Made by a program: the position numbers and the translations under genes. Shown in pieces: positions 1 to 6,941 of a stretch of 64,000 nt of DNA; position 1 is the stretch's first letter, and every line of letters starts with the position of its first letter. The stretch comes from Betaproteobacteria bacterium (GTDB taxonomy: Bacteria; Pseudomonadota; Gammaproteobacteria; Burkholderiales; Rhodocyclaceae). The DNA is taken from the NCBI GenBank assembly GCA_016208415.1, contig JACQYB010000061.1, positions 139,046-203,045 of the forward strand. Reading direction: 5' to 3'. Under the pieces are notes generated by a model. The model was given only the letters and a program-made list of their open reading frames with translations. It did no database searches and was not told the origin of the DNA.

Positions 1-8
1 GACCCGGC

Positions 9-83
9 GGCGCAGTCCGCGTTTCCACTGAGTGGCGCAGTCCGCGTTTCAACCGACCGGCGCAGTCCGCGTTTCAACCGACC
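9..83. repeat. 25-bp tandem repeat, three units, at the window edge
   Basis: Three units start at 9, 34 and 59, exactly 25 bp apart. The first 17 bases of each (GGCGCAGTCCGCGTTTC) are identical; the remaining 8 are AACCGACC in units two and three and differ in unit one. The array may continue to the left of the window. It lies just downstream of the phosphatase gene. Function unknown. Confidence 0.75.
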
Positions 84-99
84 CGGCAGCCCGCCGAGA

Positions 100-981
100 T
101 CATTTGCGCCGCGCCACCCCCGGGGGCGTCAGCCTGCCGGTGAGCGGCTTTTGTGCAGCCGCGGCGGCGGGGGCGGTCGCGGCGGCGGGGGCGGTCGCGA
201 CGGGCGGGGTCGGCACAGGCTCGGCGGACACTTCCCTGAGCTTCAGGATGACCAGCGAAACATTGTCGCCACCGCCCCGCGCCCTGCCCCGCGCCCGCTC
301 CATCAGCACTTCCGCAGCCGCCCGCGGGGGGTGGGAGGACAGGATGCTGCCCAGTTCGAACTCCGAGAAATAGGTCCACAGCCCGTCGGAACACAGCACG
401 AAGCTGTCCTGCGCCTGCAGCGGCTCGACCTCGCCGAAATCCACCTGAGGCTCGCGATCGCCCCCCAGGCAGGTGTAGAGCATGCTGCGCTGCGGGTGCG
501 CCAGCGCCTGGTCCTCCCGCAATGCGCCCATCTCCACCAGTTGCGCCACCATGGAATGGTCGCGGGTGCGGCTCATGAGCCTGTCGCCGCGGAAGTGGTA
601 GATGCGCGAATCGCCGCAATGGGCCCAGTCGGCCCGCCCCGGCTGCAGCAGCAGCGCCGCGGCAGTGGAATGGGGATGCGTCTGGCTGGTGTAACTGGCC
701 AGGTTGATGATCACGTGGGCCTCGTCCATCATGGCGCGCAGCGCCTGCTGGGGAGTCTCGGACGCCGGAGCGAAGGTGTCCAGGGCCTCCCGCGCCTTGT
801 GCACCACCTGGTCGGAGGCAATGCCGCCGCCGCTGAAGCCGCCCATGCCGTCGGCCACCACCGCCAGCAAGGTGCCGGGCAGCCGCGGATGGGGCAAGAG
901 CGCGACGCGGTCCTCCTGCTCGTCGCGGTCACCGATGTGCTGGGCGACGCAGGATTCCACCTGCAGGGAAACCGAAGCCAT
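100..981 (-). CDS. PP2C-type Ser/Thr protein phosphatase
   Basis: Predicted soluble metal-dependent protein phosphatase of the PPM/PP2C (Stp1/PrpC) family, removing phosphate from Ser/Thr residues. Family motifs are in order: GDRDEQEDR near the N-terminus, VADGMGG with the metal-binding Asp, AHCGDSRIYHF, and SDGLW followed by a late GGGDNVSLV metal site. The catalytic domain fills about 240 residues; the last 45 or so are low-complexity Ala/Pro/Thr. The start at MASVSLQV was chosen because homology begins there; an in-frame ATG 30 codons upstream (1071) is possible but that stretch shows no family features. No partner kinase is visible nearby. Confidence 0.88.
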   Translation of the reverse strand: MASVSLQVESCVAQHIGDRDEQEDRVALLPHPRLPGTLLAVVADGMGGFSGGGIASDQVVHKAREALDTFAPASETPQQALRAMMDEAHVIINLASYTSQTHPHSTAAALLLQPGRADWAHCGDSRIYHFRGDRLMSRTRDHSMVAQLVEMGALREDQALAHPQRSMLYTCLGGDREPQVDFGEVEPLQAQDSFVLCSDGLWTYFSEFELGSILSSHPPRAAAEVLMERARGRARGGGDNVSLVILKLREVSAEPVPTPPVATAPAAATAPAAAAAQKPLTGRLTPPGVARRK

Positions 982-1103
982 CTCGCTGTTTTCGGACGCG
1001 TTGATCGAGGTGAAATTGTGCACTGAACAGGACGACTGCCGAACGTGAAATCGGTCACGCCCAGCCTTCATGCTAATTCACATCGATGGGCAAAGGGAGG
1101 CTG

Positions 1104-1164
1104 GTGTGTGAGCGGGCTTGCCCGCGATCCGCCGCGGCAATCGCGGGCAAGCCCGCTCACACAC
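1104..1164. repeat. Perfect 25-bp inverted repeat (REP-like; possible terminator)
   Basis: Arms 1104-1128 and 1140-1164 are exact reverse complements around an 11-bp loop. The arms contain GCGGGCTTGCCCGCGAT, which resembles intergenic REP elements of gamma- and betaproteobacteria. It lies downstream of the acyl-CoA synthetase gene and upstream of the phosphatase, both minus strand, so it could end the synthetase transcript, although no clear T-run follows. Confidence 0.8.
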
Positions 1165-1173
1165 CTGTTCCCG

Positions 1174-2487
1174 TCACTCTTCTCCTCTTACGCGGCGCTC
1201 CCGCTCGCGCAGCACCTTGCGCTGTACCTTGCCGGTGGTGGTCATGGGCAGTTCGGCGATGAACTCGATGGCCCGGGGGTACTCGTAGGGTGCCAGCCGG
1301 CCGCGCACGTGTTCCTGCAGGCTGGCTTCCAGTTGCGCCGACGCAACGTGCCCCGGCGCCAGCACGATGAAGGCCTTGACGATGGTGCCCCGGGTCGCAT
1401 CCGGCGCGCCGATCACCGCGGCGTTGGCCACCGCGGGGTGTTTCACCAGGCAGTTTTCCACCTCCGCCGGGCCGATGCGGTAACCGGCGCTCTTGATCAC
1501 GTCGTCGGAACGGCCCTGGTACCAGAGGTAGCCGTCCTCGTCCATGATGGCCGTGTCGCCGGTGCGGGCCCAGGCCCCAGCGGCGCGCGCCTGCCCTTTG
1601 TGCCGCCCTCCTTCGGTGTCGCCCTCGCCGATGTACTTGGCGCGGGTGGCGCCGGGGTTATTCCAGTATTCCAGCAGGAACACCGGGTCGTCGTTGCGCC
1701 GCACGGCGATCTCGCCCGCCCCGCCGCGGGGCAGCTCGTGGCCTTCGTCGTCGATCACCGCCACCTCGTGGCCGGGATAGGGCCGGCCGATGGAACCGGG
1801 CTTGACGGGGTACACCGACGAGCAGTTGCCGACGATGTAATTCACCTCGGTCTGGCCGAACATCTCGTTGATCGTCACGCCCAGGGCTTCCCGTGCCCAG
1901 TCGATGAGGGTGGCCCCCACCGGCTCCCCGGCGCGGGTACGCACGCACCCGTAGCGCGTGGACGCGCGCTCAAGCAGCGGCTCCCACTCCAGCACGCCGG
2001 CTTCCCGCGCCCCGTCGACACCGATGATGTGGCACAGCCCGGGCAGGCGCTCGCGCAACGGCCACAGCCTGGGCAGCGTGGAGGCATCGACGATGGCCAC
2101 ACTGGCCGCGCTGTCGTGCAGGCGGTATTCCAGGGCATCCGGGCCAAAGAGGTGGGACAGGGGCACGGCCACCGCCCCCATCTGGTAGCAGGCGACGTGG
2201 GCGATGCCCGTCTCGGCCCGCTGCGCCATGACGATGGCCACCCGGTCGCCGCGACCGACGCCCAGCCCCGCCAGGGCGTTGGACAGGCGGTTGGCCTCGC
2301 GCTGGATGTCCCGGAACGACCAGGCGCGCAGGGCGCCCTGTTCGTCCTCGGTGTACAGGGCGAAGCGGGCGCGGTCCTGCGCCCAGCGCCCGCAGCAGTC
2401 CCAGGCGATGTTGTAGTACCCGGGCACCTGCCAGCGGAAGCCGGCCCGCAGGGCGTAGTAGTCGGGGGCGTGGGGGTTCGGGTACAT
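1174..2487 (-). CDS. AMP-dependent acyl-CoA synthetase with the ATP-binding core deleted
   Basis: Related to acetyl/medium-chain acyl-CoA synthetases (ANL superfamily), which join a carboxylate to CoA through an acyl-adenylate. The N-terminal part (1-185) and the C-terminal part (188-437) align in order: NEMFGQTE (A5 region), RTGD (A7 region), GRSDDVIKSAGYRIGP (A8 hinge) and TTTGKVQRK with the A10 lysine at about 420. The segment that should hold the P-loop (YTSGTTGxPKG) and the acyl pocket, about 115 residues, is missing; residue ~186 joins directly to the A5 region in frame. At 437 residues it is about 110 shorter than the usual ~550. A good ribosome site (AAGGA) precedes the ATG. Probably inactive as a ligase. 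Confidence 0.85.
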   Translation of the reverse strand: MYPNPHAPDYYALRAGFRWQVPGYYNIAWDCCGRWAQDRARFALYTEDEQGALRAWSFRDIQREANRLSNALAGLGVGRGDRVAIVMAQRAETGIAHVACYQMGAVAVPLSHLFGPDALEYRLHDSAASVAIVDASTLPRLWPLRERLPGLCHIIGVDGAREAGVLEWEPLLERASTRYGCVRTRAGEPVGATLIDWAREALGVTINEMFGQTEVNYIVGNCSSVYPVKPGSIGRPYPGHEVAVIDDEGHELPRGGAGEIAVRRNDDPVFLLEYWNNPGATRAKYIGEGDTEGGRHKGQARAAGAWARTGDTAIMDEDGYLWYQGRSDDVIKSAGYRIGPAEVENCLVKHPAVANAAVIGAPDATRGTIVKAFIVLAPGHVASAQLEASLQEHVRGRLAPYEYPRAIEFIAELPMTTTGKVQRKVLRERERRVRGEE

Positions 2488-2616
2488 GAGCGATCCTTCC
2501 GCGCGGCAACCCCGGCTTCTTCAGGGCAGCCCGCTCACCGCAATATCAACAGCCCCGGCGGCGCCGGTGCAGGCAGGGCGCCTCCACCAAGTCCCCGGCG
2601 AACCACCGGACAGTAT

Positions 2617-3024
2617 TCACGGCTGGAAAAAGCCCACTCCGGCACGCCGGGCCGCTTGCGCCAGCGCGCCGTCCTTGCAGGCGATGGGAAACTGGAGACG
2701 TAGTGCCAGTTCCAGATAGGCCGCGTCGTACGTGCTCAGACCGAATTGCAGGGCCAACATCAACACCGACGCCGGGTTCTCGTTCAACCCGTGCACCTCA
2801 ATGCCCAGGGCCGCGATGTTGTCGAGGACCGCCCGGGACCCCGCCTCGTCAACAGCGCGGCACAGACGCGCCCGCCGTAGCACATTGGCAAACTCCAGCA
2901 CCCACAGCGCAGGCGCATGAAGCGACGTCGTCCGCGCGGCATCCAGCACGGCCTCGGTGTAGGTGGTGGCTTGGGAGGCCGCCCACCAGCCGGTGACCAC
3001 CGAATTGTCCACGACGAAAGCCAT
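2617..3024 (-). CDS. vapC: VapC-family PIN-domain toxin
   Basis: 135-residue PIN-domain protein, predicted Mg-dependent endoribonuclease toxin. The acidic residues expected of the active site are present: VVDNSV at the N-terminus, the Glu in LEFANVL, and YDAAYLELA in the C-terminal half. It follows its antitoxin with a TGATG overlap at 3022-3026, which implies translational coupling. The target RNA cannot be read from the sequence. Confidence 0.85.
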   Translation of the reverse strand: MAFVVDNSVVTGWWAASQATTYTEAVLDAARTTSLHAPALWVLEFANVLRRARLCRAVDEAGSRAVLDNIAALGIEVHGLNENPASVLMLALQFGLSTYDAAYLELALRLQFPIACKDGALAQAARRAGVGFFQP

Positions 3025-3281
3025 CAGTCACGGCCTTCCGACTGAGCGGCGGCCACATCGAAGTCGAGACGGATGTTCTGGCGTAGCTTGCGCAGGTTTA
3101 CCAGTGCCTGGGCAGCGGTGAGCACGCCGGACGGCCTGCGGCGTTCGAACAGCAGCCTGAGCCCCTCCTCGATGGCGGCAGTCTGGCTTATGTCGTGGCT
3201 GGCACAGTATTCGGTCAGTTGCTGGCGCAGCTCGGGGGTGATGCGCGCCGAAACGGGAGAAGCCATGGGAGGCACCGCCAT
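3024..3281 (-). CDS. vapB: Ribbon-helix-helix VapB-type antitoxin
   Basis: Small DNA-binding antitoxin partner of the VapC next to it. The N-terminal segment SARITPELRQQLTEYC followed by SQTAAIEEGL is a typical ribbon-helix-helix; the C-terminal half is the likely toxin-binding tail. The stop overlaps the vapC start. Two in-frame ATGs (3281 and 3266) are possible and neither has a strong ribosome site; the first is given. An inverted repeat directly upstream is a likely autoregulatory operator. Confidence 0.75.
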   Translation of the reverse strand: MAVPPMASPVSARITPELRQQLTEYCASHDISQTAAIEEGLRLLFERRRPSGVLTAAQALVNLRKLRQNIRLDFDVAAAQSEGRD

Positions 3282-3284
3282 CCT

Positions 3285-3311
3285 GTAATACAGATGGCGG
3301 AAGTGTATTAC
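3285..3311. promoter_or_regulatory. Inverted repeat operator of vapBC
   Basis: GTAATACA (3285-3292) and TGTATTAC (3304-3311) are exact inverted repeats with centres 19 bp apart, immediately upstream of the vapB start. The spacing suits two ribbon-helix-helix dimers on one face of DNA. The right arm contains the hoxW stop codon, so the operator sits on the end of the hox operon. Confidence 0.6.
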
Positions 3312-3826
3312 GTGACCGGGGACAAATCCACGATTCCCGGCTCCGACGCACCGGCCATCCAGACCGTTACCCAAACGAGCGCGGCGTCGAAATGCGCCGC
3401 CGCAGCGGGCGAGAGCCCATCGCCGAGTTCGAAGGACTCGCCACGGATGGCCAGCAGCCAGGTGGGCGGCGGGTCTTCGTCCGTCACCTCGCACAGCACC
3501 TGGAGCACCGCCCGGGGCGACATGGCGTGGGTGGAGAAGGTGGCGTCGTGCGCCGCACCGATGGCTTCCAGGGTGAACGGCGCCTCGGCCTCGACACTGG
3601 CATCGACGAACAGCACTCGGGCGCGCCCCTGCAGGTCCAGGGCGTGCTCCACCTGCAACTGGAAGTCGGTGAGGCATTCCACGGCGCCCCACTCCGGATG
3701 TTGCGCCGCCAGCGTCTGGATGCGCTCCACGAACAGCGGCCCGAGGGCATCGTCGCCGCGGCTGGGGTTGCCCCAGCCGAAGACCAGCGTGGGGGCGAGC
3801 GGCTCCCCTGCGGCCGGGGCGCTCAT
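3308..3826 (-). CDS. hoxW: Hydrogenase maturation endopeptidase HoxW
   Basis: Nickel-dependent endopeptidase of the HyaD/HybD/HoxW family that trims the C-terminus of HoxH after Ni insertion. The N-terminal GWGNPSRGDDALGP holds the conserved Asp of the family metal site; VLFVDAS in the middle and STHAMSP supply the further Asp and His positions. Length 172 is normal. It is the last gene of hoxFUYHW, 73 bp after hoxH, consistent with dedicated processing of that subunit. Confidence 0.9.
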   Translation of the reverse strand: MSAPAAGEPLAPTLVFGWGNPSRGDDALGPLFVERIQTLAAQHPEWGAVECLTDFQLQVEHALDLQGRARVLFVDASVEAEAPFTLEAIGAAHDATFSTHAMSPRAVLQVLCEVTDEDPPPTWLLAIRGESFELGDGLSPAAAAHFDAALVWVTVWMAGASEPGIVDLSPVT

Positions 3827-3839
3827 TGGTGCACCCGCG

Positions 3840-3898
3840 CGCTACGCGCGGTCCCGCCAGGCGGGACTTCGCCCTCCCTGGGGCGGCCCGGCGGAAGG
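3840..3898. repeat. Intergenic palindromic element between hoxH and hoxW
   Basis: The 73-bp gap is made of palindromic pieces: CCGCGCGCTACGCGCGG-like and GTCCCGCC/GGCGGGAC hairpins, then the box CCTCCCTGGGGCGGCCCGG with GCGGAAGG (3873-3898). The same box occurs at 44022-44046 and 47239-47265 in the second hydrogenase-like operon. A dispersed repeat family; function unknown. Confidence 0.6.
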
Positions 3899-3899
3899 C

Positions 3900-5387
3900 T
3901 CATGTCGCGCTGCACACGCCCCGGGCGTCGCGCAGCATGCGGTCGATGACGGTGCCCTCGGCGTCTTCCAGCGTCACCTCCAGCGGCATCTGCCCGAGGG
4001 CGTGGGTGGCGCAGGACAGGCAGGGGTCGAAGGCGCGGATGGCCACCTCGATGTGGTTGAGCAGGCCCTCGGTCAGTTCGCGCCCGTCCAGGTATTGGCG
4101 CGCCACCTGGCGGATGGCCTCGTTCATGGCCTGGTTGTTGTGGGTGGTGGAGACGATGAGGTTGGCGCGGATGATCTGGTCGTCCTCGTTCACCCGGTAG
4201 TGGTGGATGAGGGTGCCGCGCGGCGCCTCGATCACGCCCACGCCGCGCGTGCCTCGTTCGCCGCGGGTGACCAGGTCGTCGCCCAGGAGGTCATCGTCAT
4301 GGAGCAGGTCCTTGATGCTTTCCGCGGCATGGAGCATCTCGATCATGCGCGCCCAGTGGTAGCCCAGGGTGGCGCCGGCCGCCGAGCCGTCGTCGAAGGC
4401 CATGAACTCCTGGCGCTCCCGGTCGGCCAGGGGCGTGGGGATGAAGTCGCAATGGGTGACGCGGGTCAGCGGGCCCACCCGGTACCAGCCGTCGTCCGAA
4501 CCGAGCGCGCGCAGGAAGGGGAACTTCATGTACGACCAGGGCTTCACGTCCTCGAAGATCACGTCCCAGTAGCGGCTGTAGTCGAAGTGGTCGAACAGCG
4601 TCGCGCCGTCGGCAGCGCGGGCGCGCAGCCCGCCGTGGTAGAGATCCATGGCGCCGTCGGCCCGCACCAGGCACATGCCGTGGGCGCGGAAGCGGCCGAA
4701 GTCGCGGTAGCGCGCCAGGTTGTCCTCGAACAGCTTGCGGATCAGCGCGATGGCCTCCCGGCTCCAGGCCATCATGGGGTAGATGTCCTTGAGCAGGGCG
4801 TCGCGCTCCTCCCGGGTGAGCGACTTGTTGACGCCCCCCGGCACCGAGCCGGTGCCGTGCACCCGCTTGCCCGCCGTCATGCGGATCACTTCCTGGCCGA
4901 ACTTGCGCAGCAGGATGCCCTTCTTCGCCAGCTCCGGGTTGGCGGCGGCCACACCGACGATGTTGCGCGTGGCCACGTCCGAGTCGAAGCCGAACAGCAG
5001 GTCCGGCGACGACAGGTGGAAGAAGTGCAGCGCGTGGGACTGGAGGATCTGGCCGTAATGCATCAGGCGGCGCAGCTTCTCGGCGGTGGGGGTGAGGGTG
5101 CGGGCGCCCACGATCATGTCCATGGCCTTGGAAGCAGCCAGGTGGTGGGACACGGGGCAGATGCCGCACAGGCGCTGCACCATCACCGGCGCCTCCCAGT
5201 AGGGCCGGCCCTGGATGAAGCGCTCGAAGCCGCGGAACTCGACGATGTGCAGGCGCACCTGATGCACCCGGTTGTCGTCGTCCAGCAGCAGGGTGACCTT
5301 GCCGTGGCCCTCCACCCGCGACACCGGGTCGATGGCCACGCGCTTGAGGTTCTCGGGATGGGCGGCGGTTTCCAGTTCGAATGCCAT
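3900..5387 (-). CDS. hoxH: NAD-reducing [NiFe] hydrogenase large subunit HoxH
   Basis: Catalytic subunit of the soluble bidirectional (group 3d) hydrogenase, carrying the Ni-Fe(CN)2CO centre. The first ligand pair is in RLCGICPVSHH (about residues 64-74) and the second in DPCLSCATH near the C-terminus; both cysteine pairs are intact. About 24 residues follow the DPCxxCATH motif, the expected tail removed by HoxW. Length 495 is normal. The start at MAFELET has a GGGAG ribosome site. It lies 17 bp after hoxY. Hyp maturation genes are not in this window. Confidence 0.97.
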   Translation of the reverse strand: MAFELETAAHPENLKRVAIDPVSRVEGHGKVTLLLDDDNRVHQVRLHIVEFRGFERFIQGRPYWEAPVMVQRLCGICPVSHHLAASKAMDMIVGARTLTPTAEKLRRLMHYGQILQSHALHFFHLSSPDLLFGFDSDVATRNIVGVAAANPELAKKGILLRKFGQEVIRMTAGKRVHGTGSVPGGVNKSLTREERDALLKDIYPMMAWSREAIALIRKLFEDNLARYRDFGRFRAHGMCLVRADGAMDLYHGGLRARAADGATLFDHFDYSRYWDVIFEDVKPWSYMKFPFLRALGSDDGWYRVGPLTRVTHCDFIPTPLADRERQEFMAFDDGSAAGATLGYHWARMIEMLHAAESIKDLLHDDDLLGDDLVTRGERGTRGVGVIEAPRGTLIHHYRVNEDDQIIRANLIVSTTHNNQAMNEAIRQVARQYLDGRELTEGLLNHIEVAIRAFDPCLSCATHALGQMPLEVTLEDAEGTVIDRMLRDARGVCSAT

Positions 5388-5404
5388 GCATGGGCTCCCG
5401 TCGG

Positions 5405-5944
5405 TCAATCGTAATGCAGCAGGCCGTGGGCCAGATGCGGCGTGCGTCCGGCCACCAGGTCGGTGAGGAACTTCCAGATGGCGTCGGCCGGCGGCGGGCA
5501 GCCGGGCAGGAAGTAATCCACCTTCACGACCTCGTGGATGGGATGCACCTTGTTCAGCGGCAGCGGCAGTTCCGGGTCGTTGGGAATGCCGCCGTGGGCC
5601 AGGCCCAGTTCGGTGTGATAGACCTCTTCCAGGATGTCGCGCAGGTCCAGGTGGTTGCGCTGCGCCGGCAGGCCGCCGTTGACGGCGCAGGCGCCCATGG
5701 CCACCAGGGTCTTGCAGTGCTTGCGGAACTCCCGCAGCACGTGGACGTTCTCGGCGTTGCACACGCCGCCCTCGATGATGCCCAGGTCGCACTGCCCCAC
5801 CTCCTTGATGTCGGTGATGGGCGAACGGTCGAACTCCACCACCTCCAGCAGCGTGAGCAGGCGCTCGTCGATGTCCAGGAAGGACATGTGGCAGCCGAAG
5901 CAGCCGGCCAGGGAGGTGGTGGCCACACGCAGTTTGCCGCTCAT
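5405..5944 (-). CDS. hoxY: NAD-reducing hydrogenase small subunit HoxY
   Basis: Short small subunit (179 residues) that carries the single [4Fe-4S] cluster next to the NiFe site. Cluster cysteines are visible in AGCFGCHMS near the N-terminus, in AMGACAVNGG, and in LPGCPPPAD near the C-terminus. It lacks the medial and distal cluster region and Tat signal of membrane uptake hydrogenases, as expected for a cytoplasmic group 3 enzyme. Its start overlaps the hoxU stop by 4 bp. Confidence 0.96.
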   Translation of the reverse strand: MSGKLRVATTSLAGCFGCHMSFLDIDERLLTLLEVVEFDRSPITDIKEVGQCDLGIIEGGVCNAENVHVLREFRKHCKTLVAMGACAVNGGLPAQRNHLDLRDILEEVYHTELGLAHGGIPNDPELPLPLNKVHPIHEVVKVDYFLPGCPPPADAIWKFLTDLVAGRTPHLAHGLLHYD

Positions 5945-6669
5945 CGCGCCTCCTCCTCATGCTTGACCGGCACCACGTCCACCACGCTTGCGGGCGCCGG
6001 GTCGTACTTGCGGCGGCCGATGGGTACGGCGAAACCACGCCGCTTGGGCAGGATGACCCCCACCGGGCAGATGTTCGCAGCGCGGTCGGTGGCGGCGAAA
6101 TCCGTGTCCGCCAGCCGGCCGGACTCGTGATTGACGATGAGGTGGGAGCGGATGCCCCGTCCCGACAGGGCGAACACGTTCTTGCCGTCCGCATCGCGGC
6201 TGGCGCGCACGCACAGGGCGCACAGGATGCAGCGGTTGAAGTCCAGCAGCGTCTCGGGATGGGAGGCGTCCACCGGCCGGTCGGGGTAGAACATGTCGAA
6301 GTGGGGCGTCATCATCCCCATTTCGTAGGCCGTGGCCTGGAGCAGGCAGTTGCCGCTCTTCTCGCAGGAGGGGCAGAAATGGTTGCCTTCCACGAACAGC
6401 ATCTGCAGCAGCGTCTGGCGCCGTCCGTCCAGGTCCGGCGTGCGGTTTTCCACCGCCATGCCGGGCTGGGCGGCAACGGTGCAGGCGGCCACCAGGCGGC
6501 CGTTGGCGCGCACGGTGCACAACTTGCAGGAGCCGTGGGCCTCGAAGTCCGGGTGCCAGCACAGGTGGGGAATCCAGCGGCCGGCGGCCTGGGCCGCCTG
6601 CATCACCGTCTGGCCGGGGGCAAAGGGAACGTCCTCGCCGTCCAGGGAAAAGGTCTGGGTCTCGCTCAT
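5941..6669 (-). CDS. hoxU: NAD-reducing hydrogenase diaphorase subunit HoxU
   Basis: Electron-transfer subunit related to the N-terminal part of complex I NuoG. In order: a [2Fe-2S] ferredoxin fold (HLCWHPDF, GSCKLC, AACT), the His-Cys3 cluster (HFCPSCEKSGNC) and a [4Fe-4S] motif (CILCALC), then a short tail. Length 242 fits the family. It links the flavin subunit HoxF to HoxY. Its start codon and likely Shine-Dalgarno (GAGG) lie inside one arm of the 19-bp inverted repeat at 6668-6905, which may control its translation. Confidence 0.95.
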   Translation of the reverse strand: MSETQTFSLDGEDVPFAPGQTVMQAAQAAGRWIPHLCWHPDFEAHGSCKLCTVRANGRLVAACTVAAQPGMAVENRTPDLDGRRQTLLQMLFVEGNHFCPSCEKSGNCLLQATAYEMGMMTPHFDMFYPDRPVDASHPETLLDFNRCILCALCVRASRDADGKNVFALSGRGIRSHLIVNHESGRLADTDFAATDRAANICPVGVILPKRRGFAVPIGRRKYDPAPASVVDVVPVKHEEEAR

Positions 6670-6905
6670 CCTGGAAACCTCAGTTGGACGCGCCCGATGG
6701 TGCGTTCGGGCGGGTGGCTGGCGCGAAGCGACGACGCAGCAGGCTCATGCCTGCAAGGAGGAGCGACAAAGCCAGGCACCCACCCGGACGCGCCAGCGGG
6801 CGCGTAGCGCGCCCACCCACCGGGTGAGGCGGATGGATAGCAGGAACGCCAGTATTCACATGGGGTTGCAGGTGAAAACAAGCGGTCAACTGAGGTTTCC
6901 AGGAT
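6668..6905. repeat. 238-bp element with 19-bp perfect inverted ends between hoxF and hoxU
   Basis: Left arm 6668-6686 and right arm 6887-6905 are exact reverse complements, enclosing 200 bp that hold further small palindromes (for example GGGCGCGTAGCGCGCCC near 6800). Without it hoxF and hoxU would be about 36 bp apart, like the other hox spacings. No target duplication or transposase was seen, so it may be a MITE-like insertion or an RNA structure. On the hox transcript the stem would cover the hoxU ribosome site and the first two bases of its start codon. Confidence 0.65.
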
Positions 6906-6941
6906 CATGGTTCCGGGCACCCGCGGGGGCGCGCTCCAGGG

